A stretch of DNA of 6,009 nucleotides from Methanomicrobiales archaeon (GCA_012520015.1 JAAYPD010000019.1:1-6009), one strand, 5' to 3'; shown: positions 1-5,945, counted from the stretch's first letter. Notes: generated by a model from the sequence alone, not told the origin. Program-made: numbers and translations.

Positions 1-312
1 AACAGGAGTAGAAACAACAGTGGGTTCAATAGTAGGCTCAACGGTAGTAGTAACGGGAACAGGAGTAGAAACAACAGTGGGTTCAATAGTAGGCTCAACG
101 GTAGTAGTAACGGGAACAGGAGCAGGTTCAACAGTGGGTTCAATGACAGGCTCAACGGTAGTGGTAACAGGAACAGGAGTAGATTCAACAGTGGGTTCAA
201 TAGTAGGCTCAACGGTAGTAGTAACAGGAACAGGAGTAGATTCAACAGTGGGTTCAATAGTAGGCTCAACGGTAGTAGTAACAGGAACAGGAGTAGGAAC
301 AACGGTGGGTTC
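1..312 (-). repeat. 57-bp coding tandem repeat (5 full copies plus a 27-bp partial), continuing past the left edge
   Basis: Units begin at 1, 58, 115, 172 and 229, each exactly 57 bp, with a 27-bp partial unit at 286-312. Since 57 is 19 codons, the array keeps frame and encodes Pro/Thr/Val/Glu-rich units on the minus strand. Copies 1 and 2 look nearly identical; the copy at 115-171 is the most diverged (for example ValGluProAlaPro replaces ValValSerThrPro, and one Thr becomes Val). Near-identity at silent positions suggests recent expansion or homogenisation. The copy number in the genome cannot be known from this window. Confidence 0.97.
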
Positions 313-906
313 TGATGATACCGGCACTTGTGACACAACATATCTGCCCATAATTATGGATGGGGAAAACAACTGCATAACATCATTTTTGTTCCCTACC
401 TGAACCCATACAAGGGCTTTTGCTGCACTGGCAGGCTTAGTTGGATCTCCATACGCAAAGAGGACATCATCACCATCCTTAAGCAGGCGGGTGTTCAGCC
501 CTTCAACAGAAGGAAGGAGATATTCCCTGAGCTGGACACCATTTACCAGAACAAACCAGGCCTCCTGACCTGACACCTGATATGAATTTATTCCGTCAAG
601 TGTGAAAATTCCACGCTTTTCAACCAGCTCATCACCAATGCAATAACTGTCAATCATTCCGGTTCCTGCCAGTGCCTGTATTATACCAACAGGGGTCATG
701 GCCGGAATCTGGTATAAAATTCCGGATTCTGATCTGATAGATACATTTCCGTCTCCGTAGGGAATTTGCCCTGAAAAAATGACAACCTGGTTCTGCACCT
801 GCTGAACCTGAGTCCCGGCACCAAAACATGGCTGGAAGGAAGCGCATACAAGCAGAATGGTCAGGATACCCGGTATCCATGACCCCACAATATCCTTTTC
901 CCTCAT
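1..906 (-). CDS. Secreted or surface protein: DUF4430-like domain plus Pro/Thr repeat stalk (partial, C-terminus off the window)
   Basis: The frame opens with ATG at 904-906 and stays open to base 1 (302 codons), so the C-terminus lies outside. Residues 1-30 form a signal peptide: charged start MREKD, hydrophobic core IPGILTILLV, likely cleavage around CFGA/G. Residues about 70-153 fit the DUF4430 (transcobalamin-C-terminal-like) pattern: GIIQALAGTG, then FTLDGI, AWFVLVNGV, LLKDGDDVLFAYG. From residue 199 the protein becomes an in-frame 19-residue repeat, PVTTTVEPTIEPTVVSTPV with variants. Family knowledge: DUF4430 domains are extracytoplasmic and of uncertain ligand. Inference: an extracellular globular head on an extended, possibly O-glycosylated stalk, with a membrane or wall anchor expected beyond the edge. 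An AAGGAG site at 918-923 lies 11 nt before the ATG, slightly far but the only one. A start 26 bases downstream (877-880) is in another frame. Transcribed divergently from the phosphatase gene. Confidence 0.85.
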   Translation of the reverse strand, partial: MREKDIVGSWIPGILTILLVCASFQPCFGAGTQVQQVQNQVVIFSGQIPYGDGNVSIRSESGILYQIPAMTPVGIIQALAGTGMIDSYCIGDELVEKRGIFTLDGINSYQVSGQEAWFVLVNGVQLREYLLPSVEGLNTRLLKDGDDVLFAYGDPTKPASAAKALVWVQVGNKNDVMQLFSPSIIMGRYVVSQVPVSSEPTVVPTPVPVTTTVEPTIEPTVESTPVPVTTTVEPTIEPTVESTPVPVTTTVEPVIEPTVEPAPVPVTTTVEPTIEPTVVSTPVPVTTTVEPTIEPTVVSTPV

Positions 907-917
907 CTGGCTTCTGA

Positions 918-923
918 CTCCTT
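918..923 (-). promoter_or_regulatory. Shine-Dalgarno site for the DUF4430-like surface protein
   Basis: The minus strand reads AAGGAG here, 11 nt before the ATG at 904-906. The spacing is longer than ideal, but there is no ATG, GTG or TTG between the site and that ATG, so it supports this start. Confidence 0.55.
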
Positions 924-1033
924 GAAATTTTACTAATAATGATTGCTTAACGTCCTCGAATAAACGTAATAAAGTTAAGGTTATTCCAGAGCGGAGCATG
1001 TCAATTGCACTTTGTAGTTATAACAAAACATTC

Positions 1034-1060
1034 TGCAATATCGCATAAGTTTTGCAATAT
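1034..1060. repeat. Spaced direct repeat TGCAATAT, candidate operator
   Basis: TGCAATAT occurs at 1034-1041 and 1053-1060, 19 bp apart start to start. The first copy also lies in an imperfect palindrome, TGCaATATcGCA (1034-1045). It sits about 30-55 bp upstream of the phosphatase TATA box, in the shared divergent region. Operator function is inference only; short AT-rich repeats can arise by chance. Confidence 0.3.
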
Positions 1061-1087
1061 ACTATAATCTGTAAGAATGGTAGTCAG

Positions 1088-1097
1088 TTATATATAA
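1088..1097 (+). promoter_or_regulatory. Archaeal TATA box for the phosphatase gene
   Basis: TTATATATAA matches the archaeal box A consensus well. Transcription should start about 25 nt downstream, near 1118-1123, giving a 5' leader of roughly 70 nt before the ATG at 1194. It is the best TATA match in the divergent region on this strand. Confidence 0.6.
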
Positions 1098-1193
1098 GAG
1101 ATTTGGACGAAGATCTGGTTTTCAATCAGAAACCTCATCATCACGAAAAAAAACTTCACAGGTAACATTTATTGAAGCGGCCATATACTGATA

Positions 1194-1721
1194 ATGTGGT
1201 CTTACATGGAATTCGAGGTTTCAGGATTATTGTTCCGGAAGGTAATCCTCCCTGATAACATGCCTGGATCCCTGTATTTGCATCCGATGCCGGGCAGGTA
1301 TGAGGATATCAGTACCTTTGTATCTGAAATTGAAAAGAGAGATATCCAGACGATAATCTGCCTGCCTTCATCTGACGAAATTGCCAGTATATCTCCTGAA
1401 TACCTAAACCTGATTAAAGACGAAAAGCGGACATTTACAATTGATCTCTTCCCGATATCAGATTTTGGAGTTCCTGATAAACCTGATGCATTCTTAAAGC
1501 TCGCAAAAAAATATGCTGAATACCTTAAGAAAGGAGAATCGATCCTGGTTCACTGCAGGATGGGTATTGGAAGAACAGGTCTATTCGGAGTCGTTCTTCT
1601 CATGGCGGCCGGTATTCCAAGAATTGATGCAGAAAACCTGATCCGGAATGCGGGAGCAGGCCCGCAAACCCGCACCCAGAAGGACTTACTTCTTTGGGCA
1701 GAACATGTCTTAAAGGAGTAA
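1194..1721 (+). CDS. Cysteine-based protein phosphatase, dual-specificity/KAP (CDKN3)-like
   Basis: A 175-residue soluble protein with no signal peptide or membrane segment. The catalytic P-loop is intact: VHCRMGIGRTG, with nucleophile Cys121 after His120, and Arg127 for phosphate binding. The upstream loop PISDFGVPD supplies the expected general acid, Asp90 (Asp95 is an alternative). The order of elements (LYLHPMPGRYED near residue 30, TIICLPSSDE around 54-62, the acid loop at 88-95, the P-loop at 119-129) follows the compact KAP-like/dual-specificity fold. Family role: hydrolysis of phosphotyrosine or phosphoserine/threonine in the cytoplasm. The true substrate is unknown, and small phosphorylated molecules are possible. 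The ATG at 1194 is the first in frame after a TGA at 1173-1175; a second ATG at 1206 is possible, and neither has a clear Shine-Dalgarno site. Convergent with the TPR gene, 57 bp between the stops. Confidence 0.88.
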   Translation: MWSYMEFEVSGLLFRKVILPDNMPGSLYLHPMPGRYEDISTFVSEIEKRDIQTIICLPSSDEIASISPEYLNLIKDEKRTFTIDLFPISDFGVPDKPDAFLKLAKKYAEYLKKGESILVHCRMGIGRTGLFGVVLLMAAGIPRIDAENLIRNAGAGPQTRTQKDLLLWAEHVLKE

Positions 1722-1778
1722 TACTCACCATCTTTGCTAAATACGTGGACCCGGTGAAGATAGTTGGAGAACAAACAA

Positions 1779-4700
1779 CTATTCTTTTTTCTGTTGCAGA
1801 TACCGCATCTTTTTTGAGAGCAGCAGTCCGACAGAGGGATCGCCCCCCAGTGAGAAAGCCCGTTCATGTGCAATCGCAGCTTCTTCAAACCGGCCGGCAT
1901 TCTGAAGCGAATCACCTTTTAAAAACCAGGCTTTTGCATTGGTCTCGTCAAGTGCCAGTATCCGATCATAAGCAGCAGCCGCAGCATTGTGATCAGCAGT
2001 AATCCAGAGCAACTCTGCATACAATAACCATGCCTCATTTCTTTCCGGGGATTTGTCTATCACCCGTCTGGCCATTTCAAGCCCTTCAAGGTATGAACCG
2101 GCCTCATAAAGGGATGTAGCCCTGGTCAGCATCAGGTCTGGATCATCTGGTATCTGCTTTAATGCTTCTTCAACCGCCTGGGCAGCTTCATCTTCTCTCC
2201 CAAGAGACTGTTCAATCTCTGCCTTCAGTCTCCAGGCATTTGCATTCTCGTGGTTCTGATCAATTACCTGGTCCAGCGGCGGGATGGCAGCAAGTAACTC
2301 TCCGGACTTTACCAGGCTTTGTGCATACCTGAAGAGGAGATCGGCATCATCCGGACGAAATAGTATTGCCTGGGAGAAGGCAGTATTCGCTGATTCATAC
2401 TTACCCTGGTTGAAAAAAACGTCTCCTTTCATCTCCCAGATATCAGGATCATCCGGAACGACCTCAAGGAACTGTTCAAGCCGGGGGAGAGCAGACTCAT
2501 ATTTTCCTGTTTTAAACATGGTTACCCCAAGCCTTCTGATAAGATCAGGATCGTCCTGCAAAAACTCGGCAGCTTTAAGATATGATTCAGAGGCCAGTTC
2601 ATACTGCCCCAAAGCATCATGGGCACTCCCTTTTCGCTTCCATAACTCCCCGTTCAGGGGATCAAAACCCAAAACCTTTTCAATTACCGTTATTGCCTCC
2701 GGGTATTTTTCCGCCTCGTAAAGGACAATCCCCTGAAGTGTCAGGAGTTTTTTATTATTTGGTGCATGCCTGCATGCCTCGGTAAGGGCAGAAGCAGCTT
2801 CGTCAAACGAGCCCTGTGCCCGTTCTATCTCTGCTTTCATCCTCCAGAGATCAGGGTTTTTTTCATCTTTTGCAAGCAGGCGTGTAACCCTGGTATTTGC
2901 ATCACGGAACTGACCAGTGTGATACAAGGCACGGGTGTAACCGGTAAGAACCTCAACATCACTTGCATCAGGCTCGCTAATCATATCATAGGTCTGGCAG
3001 GCACCCCGGTAAGACCCAAGAGCAACCTGAATTTTCGCTTTAAGTTTCAGTATTTCATTGTTGGAAGGAGACAAATCAAGAGCCCTGCCAATGGACTGAA
3101 GTGCTTCTGCATGCACCTTCCTGGTATACTGGACCAGGGCCAGCAGGTACCATGCCTCTGAAGACTGGTCATTTATCTGGAGAGAATGTTTCAGGATAAA
3201 GTCGGCCTTCTGCAATTCATTTAAAGAGAACAATGCCTTGCCATGGTAATACCAGGCCTGGTCATCGTCCGGGTGATTATCTTCAACCTGCTCGAAACAA
3301 GTAATAGCCTCAGAAAATCTGAAAAGTTCAAGAAGAGTCAGGCCAGACCAGTAAAGAGCGTCACTATGATCCTTATCAAGCCGGATCGTCTCCCTGAAGT
3401 GATGCAAAGCTGCATCGTATTGTTTTAACTCATACTGGGCGACACCTAAAAGAAAAAGAATCTCAGAGTCAGGCCCAAATAATTCAATGAACTTTTCTGC
3501 TGCTTTGATAAGTTTCTGGTTTTCATGCTCATAGGCAAGGGCATTCAGGTAAATTATCCAGCTGTCAGAAGGTATCGGTCCGAACTTACAGGCCAGCTCA
3601 AAAGAATGGACCGACTTGTCATACTCTCCAAGTTCAAAACTTGTGATAGCATGATTTATCCAGGATTCAGGCTTTGCATTCTTTGTTTCTCCTGCATGTT
3701 CAAACGATTCAAGGGCCTGCGGATGGCTGTCAAGCAGCCTGAGCGCAAGTCCCCGTTGATTCCATGCGGTCGGATTTTCAGGATCAAGTTCAAGGGCCTT
3801 CTCATATGCAGAAACTGCCTCCTGGTATTGTCCCCTTTCAACCTGGGTATCCCCAAGCATTATCCATATATTTACTTTACGTGGACTAAGCTGGGTAGCA
3901 TGGATATATGCGGCAGCAGCCCGGTTGAACTCATACTGTGCCATGGCTACCATCCCGATACCCACCCAGGAATTGGCATTTTTCGGGTTTAGTTTCAAAG
4001 ACTGCTGAAATGATTTAATTGCATCTTTATACCACCTGAGCTTGTAAAGTGCTGCACCATGATTATGCCATATAGATGGATTATCTTTTCCGAGTTGTAA
4101 AGCCCTGTTTAATGCCTGGAGTGCGCTTTCGTATTTTTTTAGATGCATCAGGGTAAGGCCGTGATTATTATAAAAACTGGCAGTTTCCTGGCCTTCATTG
4201 ATGATCTGGTTTAATATATCAATAACCGCATCCTTGTCTTCTGATAATTCTGCCTTAAGAATTGAGTACGAATACCGGGTCTCAAGTTCCCAGGGTTCAA
4301 GCTTTAAAACCTGTTCATATGCAGCCATGGCCTTGGAAATGTCGCCTGAGTCTGCGTGAAGATCAGCCATCATCCTCCATGCTTCGGTATAATCGTTATC
4401 AATTTTCACAGCTTTTTTCAGGGTATCAATCGCCATATCCCTTTCATCCTGGTTGACAAGGACATTGGCAAGTCCGAAAAACGCAACCGGGTCATCGGGG
4501 TTTATCTCAATTGCAAAATTATAAGCATCAAGCGCATCAGTAAATTCGGCAAGCTGCAGGTGACAGTACCCTTTCAAAACCCAGACTTCGGCCTGCTCCG
4601 CCCCCCAGTCAATCGCCATGTTAAGATCGGTCAGGGCCTCCTGGAACTTGCCAAGGGCAAGAAAACATGCACCCCTGTACATCCATCCCTGGTCATTCTC

Positions 4701-5126
4701 AGATTCCCGTTCAACAAGACGGGTCAGAACAGGGATGGCTTCTTTATACATGCCAACTTCGTGCATGGACATGCCCAGACGAAGCTGTGCATCCAGGTTG
4801 TCAGGATCAGACTTCAGTGCATTTCTGAACATCTTCATGGCATCCCGGTGACGTTCCTGTTTGGCAAGGACTATCCCGGTCTGAAACCAGAGTTCTGAAT
4901 TATCAGGATCAATTCGAAGACCTTCTTTAAACGCATAATAAGCTCTATCGTACTGATCCTTTTTGAGGAACGCCATCCCCATTGACAGCCATTTTTGAAC
5001 TTTGTCAGCTGGTCCAATCTGTTTTGCCAGAATACTCCTCCCGGCTATCCAGTAACCCCCGGGTCCCCCACGGTACCTGGAAATCTGCAATATGATAGGT
5101 GGATGACAAGATACATTAAAGTACAC
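1779..5126 (-). CDS. Giant TPR-only protein, about 31 consecutive tetratricopeptide repeats
   Basis: From residue 42 to about 1096 the 1115-residue frame divides into 31 units, nearly all exactly 34 residues. Many show the TPR pattern (Trp/Leu at 4, Leu7, Gly/Ala8, Tyr11, Ala20, Phe24, Ala27, Pro32), for example AWFLKGDSLQNAGRFEEAA near the end. A 19-residue basic tail, ending QQKKE, closes the protein. There is no catalytic domain, signal peptide or membrane segment. Family knowledge: TPR arrays form right-handed superhelices that bind proteins or peptides, so a cytoplasmic scaffold is likely; its partner is unknown. Units 13-15 (residues about 451-552) and unit 20 are the most degenerate and could be bends. 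The longest frame starts at GTG 5124-5126 and overlaps the HxlR gene by 11 bp. Residues 1-32 do not look like TPR, and a strong GGGAGGAG at 5035-5042 hints at a later start; ATG at 4980-4982 is another option, but falls inside the first repeat. Confidence 0.93.
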   Translation of the reverse strand: MYFNVSCHPPIILQISRYRGGPGGYWIAGRSILAKQIGPADKVQKWLSMGMAFLKKDQYDRAYYAFKEGLRIDPDNSELWFQTGIVLAKQERHRDAMKMFRNALKSDPDNLDAQLRLGMSMHEVGMYKEAIPVLTRLVERESENDQGWMYRGACFLALGKFQEALTDLNMAIDWGAEQAEVWVLKGYCHLQLAEFTDALDAYNFAIEINPDDPVAFFGLANVLVNQDERDMAIDTLKKAVKIDNDYTEAWRMMADLHADSGDISKAMAAYEQVLKLEPWELETRYSYSILKAELSEDKDAVIDILNQIINEGQETASFYNNHGLTLMHLKKYESALQALNRALQLGKDNPSIWHNHGAALYKLRWYKDAIKSFQQSLKLNPKNANSWVGIGMVAMAQYEFNRAAAAYIHATQLSPRKVNIWIMLGDTQVERGQYQEAVSAYEKALELDPENPTAWNQRGLALRLLDSHPQALESFEHAGETKNAKPESWINHAITSFELGEYDKSVHSFELACKFGPIPSDSWIIYLNALAYEHENQKLIKAAEKFIELFGPDSEILFLLGVAQYELKQYDAALHHFRETIRLDKDHSDALYWSGLTLLELFRFSEAITCFEQVEDNHPDDDQAWYYHGKALFSLNELQKADFILKHSLQINDQSSEAWYLLALVQYTRKVHAEALQSIGRALDLSPSNNEILKLKAKIQVALGSYRGACQTYDMISEPDASDVEVLTGYTRALYHTGQFRDANTRVTRLLAKDEKNPDLWRMKAEIERAQGSFDEAASALTEACRHAPNNKKLLTLQGIVLYEAEKYPEAITVIEKVLGFDPLNGELWKRKGSAHDALGQYELASESYLKAAEFLQDDPDLIRRLGVTMFKTGKYESALPRLEQFLEVVPDDPDIWEMKGDVFFNQGKYESANTAFSQAILFRPDDADLLFRYAQSLVKSGELLAAIPPLDQVIDQNHENANAWRLKAEIEQSLGREDEAAQAVEEALKQIPDDPDLMLTRATSLYEAGSYLEGLEMARRVIDKSPERNEAWLLYAELLWITADHNAAAAAYDRILALDETNAKAWFLKGDSLQNAGRFEEAAIAHERAFSLGGDPSVGLLLSKKMRYLQQKKE
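1782..1793 (+). terminator. Possible T-rich terminator after the phosphatase gene
   Basis: TTCTTTTTTCTG, with six T at 1785-1790, lies about 60 nt after the phosphatase stop. Archaeal terminators are often simple T tracts. A weak stem upstream (ATCTT near 1730 with AAGAT near 1757) is not convincing. The tract overlaps the last codons of the convergent TPR gene. Confidence 0.35.
5035..5042 (-). promoter_or_regulatory. Strong Shine-Dalgarno-like site inside the 5' end of the TPR frame
   Basis: The minus strand reads GGGAGGAG, followed by TATTCTGGCAAAACAG. In the TPR frame the codons just after it are ATT (5031-5033, residue 32) and CTG (5028-5030, residue 33); no ATG, GTG or TTG is at normal spacing. 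It may mark a non-canonical start giving LAKQIGPADKVQKW before the first TPR, or it may be a coincidental purine run. Confidence 0.35.
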
Positions 5127-5475
5127 AAACCCTGCAATCCTGGTTCTGACAGAGTATATTATTTATCTTCCATTTTAAAGCCCACTTTTTAATATTTTTA
5201 ATGATATCAACGATTTCTAATCCGCTTTCGGTTAAAAAGTACTCGCTCTTTACCGGAAAGCGATCAGTATCGATCCGGTTACCAATAATTCCCTCCCGTT
5301 CCAGTTCTTTTAACCGATCAGATAATATCTTGGGTGTGATCCCGGGAAGTGCATCTTTGAGATCAGAAAACCTGCGGGTATACTGTTCACCTTTATACAA
5401 TTCCAGGATAATAAGAAGGGACCATTTTTTTGCGAGGTAACGCACCGTCAGGTTAACCGTGCAGGAATTGTCCAT
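5116..5475 (-). CDS. HxlR-family winged-helix transcriptional regulator
   Basis: A 119-residue protein matching HxlR along its length: Cys5 near the N-terminus, then LAKKWSLLIILELYKGE (family form GKWtl.IL..L..G), RRFSDLKDALPGITPKIL and SDRLKELEREGII for the helix-turn-helix (about 34-64), a wing around 65-77, and the family motif YFLTESGLEIVDII (79-92). HxlR proteins act as dimeric DNA-binding repressors or activators; several bacterial ones sense electrophiles or oxidants through an N-terminal cysteine (general family knowledge). Unusual here is the C-terminal tail CQNQDCRVCVL, which adds Cys109, Cys114 and Cys117. The ATG at 5473-5475 is fixed by a TAA in frame just upstream. It has no Shine-Dalgarno site and lies very close to the promoter, so the mRNA may be leaderless. 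The stop (5116-5118) lies within the first codons of the TPR frame, which suggests co-transcription. Confidence 0.92.
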   Translation of the reverse strand: MDNSCTVNLTVRYLAKKWSLLIILELYKGEQYTRRFSDLKDALPGITPKILSDRLKELEREGIIGNRIDTDRFPVKSEYFLTESGLEIVDIIKNIKKWALKWKINNILCQNQDCRVCVL

Positions 5476-5499
5476 GGTATAGTTTTAGAAATGTCGCAG

Positions 5500-5520
5500 T
5501 ATTTATAATTTGATATATAA
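5500..5520 (-). promoter_or_regulatory. Promoter of the HxlR-TPR transcription unit (overlapping TATA candidates)
   Basis: On the minus strand, ATTATAAATA (5500-5509) and TTATATATCA (5511-5520) both resemble box A. The first predicts a start near 5478-5480, only 3-5 nt before the HxlR ATG, that is a leaderless mRNA. The second predicts a leader of about 14 nt. The lack of a ribosome-binding site before the ATG fits either. Confidence 0.5.
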
Positions 5521-5545
5521 AAGATATTTTGTAGCAAAAAGATAT
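5519..5545. repeat. Direct repeat AAAAGATAT upstream of the HxlR promoter, candidate operator
   Basis: AAAAGATAT occurs at 5519-5527 and 5537-5545, 18 bp apart start to start, and abuts the TATA candidates on their upstream side. That is where an autoregulating HxlR or an activator could bind. The region is very AT-rich, so chance cannot be excluded. Confidence 0.3.
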
Positions 5546-5549
5546 AATT

Positions 5550-5558
5550 TCACCTCCC
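5550..5558 (-). promoter_or_regulatory. Orphan perfect Shine-Dalgarno-like sequence
   Basis: The minus strand reads GGGAGGTGA, whose last eight bases are perfectly complementary to the typical archaeal 16S rRNA 3' end (UCACCUCC). No ATG or GTG follows at working distance: the next bases are AATTATATC, then a TTG about 12 nt on that opens only a short frame. The HxlR ATG is some 75 nt away. It may be a relic of a lost gene or a chance match. Confidence 0.3.
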
Positions 5559-5595
5559 AAACTTTTAGAGCATAGTTTTTTGGGGTCCTTTCTTT

Positions 5596-5682
5596 TTATG
5601 TCATATCCTGATATTGAGCGAATGGTTTTCCATTGATGTATTTGATCTCGAGATACTCTTCTCCCATCTCTCTATGCTCGAG
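5596..5682 (-). pseudogene. Possible protein-coding remnant following the 80-codon ORF in the same frame
   Basis: Directly after the TAA at 5683-5685 the same frame stays open for 28 codons, ending at TAA 5596-5598. It includes MGEEYLEIKYINGKPFAQYQ, which reads like genuine protein. After that TAA the frame is open for 30 more codons down to a TAA at 5503-5505. It could be the decayed C-terminal part of the gene represented by 5683-5925, or chance. No family was recognised. Confidence 0.2.
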
Positions 5683-5925
5683 TTACCAATGCTTAATCCA
5701 TTGATCCATTGTCTCTAAATATTCAGGGATTATAAGTTTAAAATTTTCGAACTCACAGATATTTTCTAAAACAGGGTCAAAAATATTGAGTATAATCCCT
5801 TCATCAACCAAAATTCCGGATAGATCATAGGAGTTACGCAGATGAACCTCCAAAAAAATTACAGCGCATATTTTGGGCTCTGAAGATGCTCTGAAATTCC
5901 AATTTTGTGATCTGCCATTTAGCAT
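5683..5925 (-). CDS. Hypothetical 80-residue protein, unrecognised, possibly a gene fragment
   Basis: An ORF from ATG 5923-5925 to TAA 5683-5685, preceded by an in-frame TAA and a modest AAGGA three nt before the ATG. The product is soluble and rather acidic in its second half, with alternating hydrophobic stretches (ICAVIFLEVHL, GILVDEGIILNIFDPVL, FKLIIPEYL) and Trp-rich ends (MDQWIKHW). There is no signal peptide or clear membrane span. No domain was recognised. The DNA is visibly more AT-rich than the TPR and phosphatase genes, which fits either a foreign gene or non-coding DNA. It lies on the same strand as the HxlR-TPR unit, but more than 200 bp of debris-like sequence and a separate promoter lie between, so it need not be linked to it. 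Confidence 0.35.
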   Translation of the reverse strand: MLNGRSQNWNFRASSEPKICAVIFLEVHLRNSYDLSGILVDEGIILNIFDPVLENICEFENFKLIIPEYLETMDQWIKHW

Positions 5926-5945
5926 TATTCCTTAATCGCTCTGTG

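Larger units (their letters stand above)
907..1193. other. Divergent intergenic region between the surface protein and phosphatase genes
   Basis: This AT-rich 287-bp stretch carries the start signals of both flanking genes. It holds the AAGGAG site of the minus-strand gene (918-923), a weak TATA-like stretch for that gene around 967-975 (minus strand ACTTTATTA), a repeated TGCAATAT element (1034-1060), and the clear TATA box of the plus-strand gene (1088-1097). The only small ORF noticed, ATG at 998 on the plus strand, ends after 16 codons and has no convincing ribosome site. No RNA gene was recognised. Confidence 0.7.
5476..5682. other. AT-rich region upstream of HxlR, no intact gene
   Basis: Besides the promoter, the AAAAGATAT repeat and the orphan GGGAGGTGA, this stretch holds two CTCGAG hexamers 30 bp apart (5647-5652, 5677-5682) and T-rich runs near 5576-5597. 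No complete gene or structured RNA was recognised. Confidence 0.6.

Noticed and set aside
1..312. Possible CRISPR array because of the regular repeats
   Set aside because: The units are contiguous 57-bp tandem copies with no unique spacers, and they encode protein in frame.
20..403. Plus-strand ORF of 127 codons rich in Gly/Ser/Thr/Val repeats
   Set aside because: It is the antisense reading of the 57-bp repeats; a repeat in multiples of three without stops stays open on both strands. The minus strand has a signal peptide, a domain and a ribosome site, so it is the real frame.
650..880. Minus-strand ORF of 76 codons in another frame of the surface protein gene
   Set aside because: It lies inside the DUF4430-like gene, has no recognisable domain, and its start is an internal ATG out of frame.
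1722..1778. Possible hairpin terminator between the convergent genes
   Set aside because: The best stem found is about 5 bp with a loop of more than 20 nt, so only the T tract at 1782-1793 was kept, at low confidence.
1550..1915. Minus-strand ORF spanning the end of the phosphatase gene and the end of the TPR gene
   Set aside because: It is antisense to the catalytic loop of the phosphatase and out of frame with the TPR gene; the product is basic and without a domain.
3525..3992. Plus-strand ORF of 155 codons opposite the TPR gene
   Set aside because: Shadow frame with a Cys/Arg/Leu-rich composition typical of antisense translation; the TPR pattern on the minus strand is unbroken here.
4356..4898. 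Plus-strand ORF of 180 codons opposite the TPR gene
   Set aside because: It is antisense to five regular TPR units and shows no domain, promoter or ribosome site. Long antisense frames are expected opposite repetitive coding DNA.
5647..5682. Two CTCGAG palindromes 30 bp apart as a possible recombination or insertion mark
   Set aside because: Six-base palindromes are short, the flanks do not match, and no element lies between them.
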